NCBI RefSeq assembly: GCF_016908415.1
Contig: NZ_JAFBDW010000014.1
Location: forward strand, 1 to 14,857
Length of the DNA: 14,857 nucleotides
Direction: 5' to 3'
DNA from: Caldicoprobacter guelmensis
GTDB lineage: Bacteria > Bacillota > Clostridia > Caldicoprobacterales > Caldicoprobacteraceae
Shown piece after piece: positions 1 through 3,975 of the stretch. Within the stretch, counting starts at the first letter, position 1, and each line of letters begins with the position of its first letter. Below the pieces are notes generated by a model. That model worked only from the letters and a program-made list of their open reading frames with translations, made no database searches and was not told the DNA's origin. The position numbers and the translations under genes were made by a program.

Positions 1-93
1 ACGCCCATAGCGATAGAGGAAGGGTTGAGGTTTGCTATAAGGGAAGGTGGCAGGACGGTAGGCGCTGGTGCCGTAACCAAAATCATCGAATGA
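1..93 (+). CDS. tuf: Elongation factor Tu, C-terminal fragment (5' end outside window)
   Basis: The first base of the window opens an in-frame stretch of 30 codons ending in TGA at 91-93. It reads as the end of EF-Tu: a TPIAIEEG segment, then RFAIREGGRTVGAG, then a VTKIIE terminus. This is part of the beta-barrel domain 3 of EF-Tu, the GTPase that delivers aminoacyl-tRNA to the ribosome. The GTPase domain lies upstream of the window, so its integrity cannot be judged. A terminator follows 24 bases later, so this gene ends its own transcript. A second EF-Tu gene begins at 14783, so the genome very probably has two copies. The family call is near certain despite the short length. Confidence 0.96.
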   Translation, partial: TPIAIEEGLRFAIREGGRTVGAGAVTKIIE

Positions 94-117
94 TGGCGTG
101 GCTTTATAGTATGGCGG

Positions 118-152
118 ATAAAAGCGCAGGTGATTGCCTGCGCTTTTATTGT
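118..152 (+). terminator. Intrinsic terminator after tuf
   Basis: The arm at 118-130 (ATAAAAGCGCAGG) is perfectly complementary to 137-149 (CCTGCGCTTTTAT). This gives a 13-bp stem with a 6-base loop, TGATTG. The GC-rich core is flanked by A's on the left and T's on the right, as in a Rho-independent terminator. It starts 24 bases after the tuf stop codon and separates that gene from the rpmG transcription unit. Confidence 0.93.
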
Positions 153-202
153 GAGTTATAATGAGAAAGCTTTGATTTGATATCAAAAATCTTGAAAACT
201 CA

Positions 203-232
203 TTGACAAGAATTGAACTTGTATGCTAAATT
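203..232 (+). promoter_or_regulatory. Probable sigma-A promoter for rpmG-secE-nusG-rplKA
   Basis: A perfect -35 box TTGACA lies at 203-208. The best -10 is TAAATT at 227-232 (18-bp spacer, preceded by TGC at 224-226 as an extended -10) or CTAAAT at 226-231 (17-bp spacer). The predicted start near 239 gives a leader of about 60 bases to rpmG. A small inverted repeat (ACAAG 206-210, CTTGT 218-222) sits between the boxes. The site lies just downstream of the tuf terminator, where a new promoter is expected. Confidence 0.75.
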
Positions 233-297
233 AGAATAGTATTAATTTGCAATGTAGAAACAAACGAGTTAATATAGATTGAAGAGAGGTGTAGGGG

Positions 298-447
298 ATG
301 CGAGTGAATATTACGCTGGCTTGTACGGAATGTAAGCAGCGGAACTACAATACTACTAAGAATAAGAAGAATGACCCCGATAGGCTAGAGCTGAGAAAAT
401 ATTGTAAATTTTGTAAAAAACATACTCTTCACAGGGAAACGAGATGA
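298..447 (+). CDS. rpmG: 50S ribosomal protein L33 (zinc-ribbon type)
   Basis: This 49-residue basic protein is a component of the large ribosomal subunit near the E site. It has the L33 pattern: an N-terminal RVNITLACTEC segment, an NYNTTKNKKN middle, and a C-terminal LRKYCKFCKKHTLHRET segment. Cysteines C9, C12, C36 and C39 form two CxxC pairs, so this is the zinc-binding form rather than the zinc-free paralogue found in some Bacillota. The ATG at 298 follows an AGAGGTG ribosome binding site (285-291). Its TGA stop (445-447) overlaps an ATG at 444 (ATGA), suggesting translational coupling to secE. rpmG next to secE-nusG is the common bacterial order. It may compete with a zinc-free L33 elsewhere under zinc limitation, but this window does not show one. 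Confidence 0.97.
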   Translation: MRVNITLACTECKQRNYNTTKNKKNDPDRLELRKYCKFCKKHTLHRETR

Positions 448-704
448 TTAAGAAAAAATTTGAGGGTGTGAAGATGATGACAAAGAGTGCCCAGGGCAAA
501 GCCGAAACAAAGGTATCTGCCAGAAGGAAAAAAATCGTTAAATATTTTCGAGATGTCGTTTCAGAAGTAAGAAAAGTATCTTGGCCCGACCGCAAGGAGT
601 TGGTTAATGCTACTGTTGCAGCCATAATTTTCATTGTGATTTTTGCAATAGTAGTGGGGATAGTGGACCTTATCCTAGGCCAGCTCCTTAAGTTGATTAC
701 CTGA
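444..704 (+). CDS. secE: Preprotein translocase subunit SecE
   Basis: SecE is the small membrane subunit that clamps the SecY channel in the SecYEG protein-export complex. The product is up to 86 residues. A basic N-terminus is followed by an amphipathic segment with the family motif VRKVSWPDRKEL (about residues 43-54), then one hydrophobic transmembrane helix (about 58-84). This single-helix form is usual in Gram-positive bacteria. The start is uncertain. The ATG at 444 overlaps the rpmG stop and has AGGGA at 433-437. The in-frame ATG codons at 474 and 477 have a good GAGGGTG at 462-468 and would give proteins of 76 or 75 residues. The longer form is listed, but 474 or 477 is about as likely. 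The frame and stop are certain. Confidence 0.93.
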   Translation: MIKKKFEGVKMMTKSAQGKAETKVSARRKKIVKYFRDVVSEVRKVSWPDRKELVNATVAAIIFIVIFAIVVGIVDLILGQLLKLIT

Positions 705-713
705 TGTAGGGGA

Positions 714-740
714 GGGGGCCAAATTAAAAGGGAGGCCCTT
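714..740 (+). promoter_or_regulatory. Possible hairpin over the nusG ribosome binding site
   Basis: GGGGGCC at 714-720 can pair with GGCCCTT at 734-740 across a 13-base A-rich loop: five Watson-Crick G-C pairs and two G-U pairs. The 3' arm takes up the last two bases of the GGGAGG ribosome binding site (730-735) and a possible TTG start at 740. The ATG at 746 is just outside. Such a fold could limit nusG translation. This is a fold by eye only. Confidence 0.35.
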
Positions 741-745
741 TGCGT

Positions 746-1270
746 ATGAGCGAAAAAGAGCAAGCAAAATGGTATGTGGTTCACACTTATTCGGGGTATG
801 AAAACAAGGTAAAGGCCAATATTGAAAAGATGGTAGAAAGTCGCGGAATGCAGGATTTGATCCTGGAAGTAAAAGTTCCTACCGAAGAGCAGATTGAGTT
901 CAAAAACGGCAAAAAGAAAGTGGTCAGCAAAAAGATATTTCCAGGATATGTATTGGTCAAGATGATTATGACCGATGAATCGTGGCACCTTGTCCGCAAT
1001 ACCAGAGGTGTGACGGGATTTGTAGGCCCTGGTTCGAAGCCCATACCTCTTACTCCAGAAGAGGTACGCATGATGGGAGTTGAAGATGTGCCCATCAAGT
1101 TAGATATAGAGGTGGGCGATAATGTGCGCGTTACTTCAGGGCCGCTGGAGAATTTCATTGGGGTTGTGGAAGAGATTTATCCCGATAAACAAAAGGTGAG
1201 AGTATTGATTTCGATGTTTGGCAGGGAAACCCCCCTAGAATTGCGATACAATCAGATACAGAAGATTTAA
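746..1270 (+). CDS. nusG: Transcription termination/antitermination factor NusG
   Basis: NusG binds the RNA polymerase clamp, modulates elongation, pausing and Rho-dependent termination, and can link polymerase to the ribosome. The 174-residue product has the N-terminal NGN domain (WYVVHTYSGYENKVKANIEK, then FPGYVLVKM and RNTRGVTGFVG) and a C-terminal KOW domain beginning near VGDNVRVTSGPLENF and ending in FGRETPLEL. Length and domain order are normal. An in-frame TTG at 740 would add two residues (MR). I prefer the ATG at 746, because the product then begins close to the conserved WYVVHTY segment; its ribosome binding site, AAAAGGGAGG (726-735), is 10 bases upstream. It lies 41 bases after secE and 13 bases before rplK, so it is probably in the same operon. 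Confidence 0.97.
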   Translation: MSEKEQAKWYVVHTYSGYENKVKANIEKMVESRGMQDLILEVKVPTEEQIEFKNGKKKVVSKKIFPGYVLVKMIMTDESWHLVRNTRGVTGFVGPGSKPIPLTPEEVRMMGVEDVPIKLDIEVGDNVRVTSGPLENFIGVVEEIYPDKQKVRVLISMFGRETPLELRYNQIQKI

Positions 1271-1283
1271 GGAGGTGTAAAGG

Positions 1284-1709
1284 ATGGCCAAGAAAGTAGT
1301 AGCTATGGTAAAGCTCCAGATTCCTGCTGGGAAAGCCACTCCTGCTCCGCCAGTTGGGCCTGCGTTGGGACAGCATGGAGTTAATATAATGGCGTTTTGT
1401 AAGGAGTTTAACGAAAGAACTGCCAAACAGGCAGGGTTGATTATACCGGTTGTTATCACTGTGTATCAGGATAGATCTTTTACATTTATTACTAAGACGC
1501 CTCCGGCGGCTGTTCTCTTGAAGAGGGCTGCTGGGATTGAAAAGGGTTCCGCTGCTCCTAACCGTGAAAAGGTGGGCAGAGTGACAAAACAGCAGATTAG
1601 AGAAATTGCTGAGCTCAAAATGCCCGACTTAAATACTACAAGCCTAGAAGCAGCCATGAGCATGATTGCAGGGACGGCTCGTAGTATGGGTATAATTGTG
1701 GAAGATTGA
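1284..1709 (+). CDS. rplK: 50S ribosomal protein L11
   Basis: L11 binds the GTPase-associated region of 23S rRNA with L10 and L7/L12, and is needed for factor function and for RelA-type stringent signalling. The 141-residue product has the usual length. The N-terminal domain carries the proline-rich segment KATPAPPVGPALGQHGVNIM. Prolines P23 and P26 lie where thiostrepton-resistance changes are known, and both are present, so this protein looks like the drug-sensitive type. The C-terminal RNA-binding domain (PPAAVLLKRAAG onward) ends in a GTARSMGIIVED-like tail. The ATG at 1284 follows GGAGGTG (1271-1277), a near-consensus site. The gap to nusG is only 13 bases, leaving no room for a separate leader. 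Confidence 0.99.
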   Translation: MAKKVVAMVKLQIPAGKATPAPPVGPALGQHGVNIMAFCKEFNERTAKQAGLIIPVVITVYQDRSFTFITKTPPAAVLLKRAAGIEKGSAAPNREKVGRVTKQQIREIAELKMPDLNTTSLEAAMSMIAGTARSMGIIVED

Positions 1710-1715
1710 TAAAAA

Positions 1716-1751
1716 TTGTGGGAGGAAATTTTTTTCCGCTTAACACCACAA
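1716..1751 (+). promoter_or_regulatory. Hairpin in the rplK-rplA gap, abutting the rplA ribosome binding site
   Basis: TTGTGG (1716-1721) is complementary to CCACAA (1746-1751). Inside it, GGAAA (1724-1728) pairs with TTTCC (1733-1737) around a TTTT loop, and G1722 can pair with C1739. The bases TTAACA (1740-1745) are left as a one-sided bulge. The last paired base, A1751, is the first A of the AGGAGG site for rplA (1751-1756). The shape, an irregular stem with an asymmetric bulge, resembles the general layout of ribosomal-protein operators, but I see no clear L1 rRNA-like consensus. The function is inferred. Confidence 0.35.
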
Positions 1752-1763
1752 GGAGGTTAGAAC

Positions 1764-2453
1764 ATGAAGCGAGGGAAGAGATATCAAGAACTGTTAAAGT
1801 TGGTTGATCGTACCAAACTGTACGACCCAGAAGAAGCGGTAAGGCTGGTAAAGCAGACCGCTAATGCAAAGTTTGATGAAACCGTTGAAGTAGCTGTTAG
1901 GTTAGGAGTTGATCCGCGACATGCTGATCAACAGGTACGTGGCACAGTAGTATTGCCAAATGGCACTGGTAAGACCGTGAAGGTGCTGGTATTTGCCAAG
2001 GGGGATAAGGCGAGAGAGGCCGAAGAGGCTGGTGCTGATTATGTAGGCGCTGAGGAGTTGGTGACGCGCATACAAAACGAGGGTTGGCTGGACTTTGATG
2101 TATGTGTTGCTACGCCCGATATGATGGCCGTGGTAGGTAGATTGGGTCGAATCTTAGGTCCTCGAGGGTTGATGCCCAATCCCAAAGCTGGTACAGTGAC
2201 CATGGAGGTAGGAAAGGCTGTAAGGGATATCAAAGCTGGTAAGGTAGAATATCGTGTGGATAAAGCAGGTATTGTGCATGTGCCTATTGGGAAAGCGTCA
2301 TTTGAAGAAAATAAATTGCTTGAAAATTTACGGGCTTTGATAGAGGCTATTGTTAGGGCTAAGCCTGCAGCAGCCAAGGGCACTTACCTGAAAAGCATAG
2401 TGTTATCCAGCACTATGGGTCCAGGGATTAAAGTAAACCCAGCAAAGTTTTAA
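1764..2453 (+). CDS. rplA: 50S ribosomal protein L1
   Basis: L1 forms the mobile L1 stalk that escorts deacylated tRNA out of the E site. In several bacteria and archaea it also represses its own mRNA. The 229-residue product has the family length. Recognisable segments are the basic MKRGKRYQELLKLVD start, the VRLGVDPRHADQQVRGTVVLPNGTGK segment, and the signature GRLGRILGPRGLMPNPKAGTVT near residues 128-149. The C-terminus (KGTYLKSIVLSSTMGPGIKV) is complete. The ATG at 1764 follows AAGGAGG (1750-1756). It pairs with rplK in the usual order and lies 54 bases after it. A 199-base gap to rplJ holds the L10 leader. Confidence 0.99.
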   Translation: MKRGKRYQELLKLVDRTKLYDPEEAVRLVKQTANAKFDETVEVAVRLGVDPRHADQQVRGTVVLPNGTGKTVKVLVFAKGDKAREAEEAGADYVGAEELVTRIQNEGWLDFDVCVATPDMMAVVGRLGRILGPRGLMPNPKAGTVTMEVGKAVRDIKAGKVEYRVDKAGIVHVPIGKASFEENKLLENLRALIEAIVRAKPAAAKGTYLKSIVLSSTMGPGIKVNPAKF

Positions 2454-2495
2454 TTGAGGCTGCCAAGCCAAAGAGAGTTCAAAATTAACGTGTGG

Positions 2496-2556
2496 CTTAC
2501 CGCAGACAGTAGGTGCTTTAAGCTTAAATGTGTTTTACACAGCCTACCGAGGTAAG
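2496..2556 (+). promoter_or_regulatory. Ribosomal protein L10 leader (kink-turn RNA, rplJL autoregulation)
   Basis: This segment folds as the known L10 leader. The base stem CTTACC (2496-2501) pairs with GGTAAG (2551-2556). An internal loop, GCAGACA (2502-2508) opposite CGA (2548-2550), has the look of a kink-turn. A second stem GTAGG (2509-2513) pairs with CCTAC (2543-2547). Inside are two small hairpins: GCT/AGC (2515-2517, 2521-2523) and TGTGT/ACACA (2529-2533, 2537-2541). The phrases CAGACAGTAGG and CCTACCGAGG closely match leaders I know from Bacillus. In that family the L10-(L7/L12) complex binds here and favours termination, so excess stalk protein lowers its own synthesis. The class call is by motif and fold; the mechanism in this organism is inferred. 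Confidence 0.9.
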
Positions 2557-2577
2557 GTAAAGGGACAGATTGCAGTG

Positions 2578-2616
2578 CCCTCTTACTGTTTTGCGGTAAG
2601 AGGGTTTTTTAATTTT
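2578..2616 (+). terminator. Attenuator terminator in the rplJ leader
   Basis: CCCTCTTAC (2578-2586) is perfectly complementary to GTAAGAGGG (2596-2604). Two more pairs (T2587-G2595, G2588-C2594) close a short loop, and six T's (2605-2610), AA and more T's follow. It is a typical intrinsic terminator, but it sits about 37 bases before the rplJ start rather than after a gene. An upstream segment, GTAAAGGG (2557-2564), can pair with the same left arm with one bulged C2582, forming a competing antiterminator. The region also holds part of a spurious upstream extension of the rplJ frame. Confidence 0.87.
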
Positions 2617-2652
2617 TTGTTTACCTTCGCTTTGAAGGAGGTGAGAGAGAAA

Positions 2653-3174
2653 ATGCCGGTCCGTGAAGAAAAAGTTCAAATAGTAGCTGAGATTAAAGAA
2701 AGGTTAGCCAATTCAAGCAGCGCTATATTGGTGGACTACAAAGGCCTGACGGTTGAGGAGGTAAATCAGCTACGAAAAAAGTTTCGTGAAGCGGGGGTAA
2801 TCTACAAGGTATACAAGAATACTTTGATAGAGATTGCGGCGCGGGAGTTGGGTTTAGAAGGTTTAATACCCCATTTGGAAGGCCCTACAGCTATAGCCTT
2901 TGGTGTGAAGGATCCAGTAGCTCCGGCTAAGATCCTAATGGACACCATGAAAGAGCTCAATAAAATGGAATTCAAGGTCGGAGTGGTAGAGGGAAGAGTG
3001 ATCGATGTAGAGGGCATTAAAGCATTGGCCACGCTCCCATCCAGGGAAGAGCTTATTGCAAAAATGCTTGGCAGCTTGAATGCTCCCATTGCCAATTTGG
3101 TGGGAGTACTCAGTGGCCCAATCAGAGCGCTGGTATATGCTTTAAATGCTATAAAGGCACAGAAGGAAGCTTAA
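2653..3174 (+). CDS. rplJ: 50S ribosomal protein L10
   Basis: L10 is the base of the L7/L12 stalk. It anchors the L7/L12 dimers to 23S rRNA, and in complex with them represses its own operon. The 173-residue product starts MPVREEKVQIVAEIKERL. It contains SSAILVDYKGLTVEEVNQLRKKFREAGV and the RNA-binding KVYKNTL segment, and ends in a helix (IANLVGVLSGPIRALVYALNAI) that holds L7/L12. The frame is open back to 2530, but that extension would be translated from the L10 leader and its terminator. The ATG at 2653 follows AAGGAGGTG (2635-2643) and fits the family N-terminus. It is followed 53 bases later by rplL. Confidence 0.98.
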   Translation: MPVREEKVQIVAEIKERLANSSSAILVDYKGLTVEEVNQLRKKFREAGVIYKVYKNTLIEIAARELGLEGLIPHLEGPTAIAFGVKDPVAPAKILMDTMKELNKMEFKVGVVEGRVIDVEGIKALATLPSREELIAKMLGSLNAPIANLVGVLSGPIRALVYALNAIKAQKEA

Positions 3175-3227
3175 AAAATGCAATTGCTTGAAATTTAAGG
3201 AACATTAAAAAAAGGAGGTAGTTTGGT

Positions 3228-3608
3228 ATGGATAAAAATCAACTGATAGAAGCTATTAAGAACATGACGGTTTTAGAATTGGCAGAGCTGGTAAAGGCTT
3301 TGGAGGAAGAGTTTGGTGTAAGTGCTGCCGCTCCAGTAGCTGTTGCACCGATAGCTGGCGCGCCTGGTGCTGCCGCTGCTCCAGCTGAAGAGGAAAAAAC
3401 AGAGTTTGATGTCATCCTGGCTGATGTTGGGCCAGAGAAGATCAAGGTCATTAAAGTTGTACGCGAACTTACTGGACTGGGTCTGAAAGAAGCCAAGGAT
3501 TTGGTTGAAAGTGCACCTAAGCCAGTCAAGGAAGGCGTTAGCAAACAGGAAGCTGAGGCAGCCAAAGCCAAGCTTGAAGAAGTGGGCGCAAAAGTTCAGA
3601 TTAAGTGA
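3228..3608 (+). CDS. rplL: 50S ribosomal protein L7/L12
   Basis: L7/L12 forms the flexible stalk dimers that recruit and activate translation GTPases (EF-Tu, EF-G, IF2). The 126-residue protein has the expected three parts: an N-terminal dimerisation and L10-binding helical domain (about 1-31), an Ala/Pro-rich hinge (about 32-56), and a C-terminal factor-binding domain (58-126) with KIKVIKVVRELTGLGLKEAKDLVE. The C-terminal KVQIK end is intact. The ATG at 3228 follows AAAGGAGGTA (3211-3220), a strong site fitting the need for several L7/L12 copies per ribosome. The stop is 20 bases before a strong terminator, so it ends the rplJL unit. Confidence 0.99.
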   Translation: MDKNQLIEAIKNMTVLELAELVKALEEEFGVSAAAPVAVAPIAGAPGAAAAPAEEEKTEFDVILADVGPEKIKVIKVVRELTGLGLKEAKDLVESAPKPVKEGVSKQEAEAAKAKLEEVGAKVQIK

Positions 3609-3627
3609 TAGGGCAGCATGATGAAAA

Positions 3628-3662
3628 ATAAAAAAGGGACTCACAAAGAGTCCCTTTTTTAT
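3628..3662 (+). terminator. Intrinsic terminator after rplL
   Basis: The arm 3628-3642 (ATAAAAAAGGGACTC) is perfectly complementary to 3648-3662 (GAGTCCCTTTTTTAT), giving a 15-bp stem with the loop ACAAA. Seven GC-core pairs are followed by six T's. The A and T tracts make it symmetrical, so it could act from either direction, although I see no gene on the - strand nearby. It separates rplJL from rpoBC. Confidence 0.95.
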
Positions 3663-3685
3663 GTGCATTTTTAAAATTTTTCCCG

Positions 3686-3714
3686 TTGACATATACACAA
3701 AATTGTGGTAACAT
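3686..3714 (+). promoter_or_regulatory. Strong probable sigma-A promoter for rpoBC
   Basis: A perfect -35 TTGACA (3686-3691) is followed by exactly 17 bases and the -10 TAACAT (3709-3714). A TGG at 3706-3708 gives an extended -10. It lies 24 bases after the rplL terminator. Transcription would start near 3721, giving an unusually long leader of about 255 bases to rpoB. Confidence 0.87.
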
Positions 3715-3720
3715 TAAAAA

Positions 3721-3975
3721 TTGCATTAGCAGGCAGGAATGGCGTAGTCTATTTGTTTTTTTTCTTCTGTGTTTATATTTTACACCGAATAGGGTATAAA
3801 TTTCAAGGGAATAATTTATAATAAGGCAAATGCAGGTTCACGGTTTGTAAAACCAAAGGGGGACCTTTTTGTCATTTTTTGTTTTTAATTTTCGGTTGTT
3901 TATAAGAGTAATAACTAAGCCACTATGAAGAGGCATACATTGTCAATGCTTAATAAATTTAAGGGGTGAAAATTG
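3721..3975 (+). promoter_or_regulatory. Long rpoB leader with possible attenuator-like structure
   Basis: The gene-free stretch 3609-3975 holds the rplL terminator, the rpoBC promoter and this AT-rich leader. I see three structures. First, an AT-only inverted repeat, TATAAATT (3795-3802) and AATTTATA (3813-3820), overlaps TATAAA (3795-3800) and TATAAT (3817-3822). These look like -10 boxes but have only weak -35 partners (best TTTATA at 3772-3777). Second, a nested hairpin at 3834-3866 is followed by T runs. Third, there is a very short frame at 3830-3850 (MQVHGL). A 14-codon frame at 3925-3969 ends inside the rpoB ribosome binding site but has no ribosome binding site of its own. No gene of normal length and no tRNA is present. 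Confidence 0.55.
3834..3880 (+). terminator. Weak candidate attenuator hairpin in the rpoB leader
   Basis: AGGTTC (3834-3839) can pair with GGACCT (3861-3866, one G-U), enclosing the hairpin GGTTT (3842-3846)/AAACC (3850-3854). TTTT (3867-3870), GTCA and TTTTTT (3875-3880) follow. An exclusive alternative is AAAGG (3855-3859)/CCTTT (3864-3868) with a GGGA tetraloop. The T run is interrupted and the stems are short, so strong termination is unlikely. It may be a pause or partial attenuator. Confidence 0.3.

Noticed and set aside
94..297. tRNA gene between tuf and rpmG
   Set aside because: Some bacteria have a tRNA here, but the sequence has no cloverleaf, TTCGA-type arm or CCA-adjacent stem. 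It is a terminator plus an AT-rich promoter region.
2454..2485. Possible promoter for rplJ (TTGAGG at 2454-2459)
   Set aside because: No -10 box lies at the right distance; CAAAAT (2480-2485) is 20 bases away. Readthrough from the rpmG promoter is equally possible, so it is not called.
2530..2652. N-terminal extension of the rplJ frame by 41 codons
   Set aside because: It runs through the L10 leader and its terminator hairpin, has no ribosome binding site and is absent from the L10 family. The ATG at 2653 has AAGGAGGTG.
3925..3969. 14-codon frame ending in the rpoB ribosome binding site
   Set aside because: It has no ribosome binding site of its own and no recognisable content. It is mentioned within the leader entry only.
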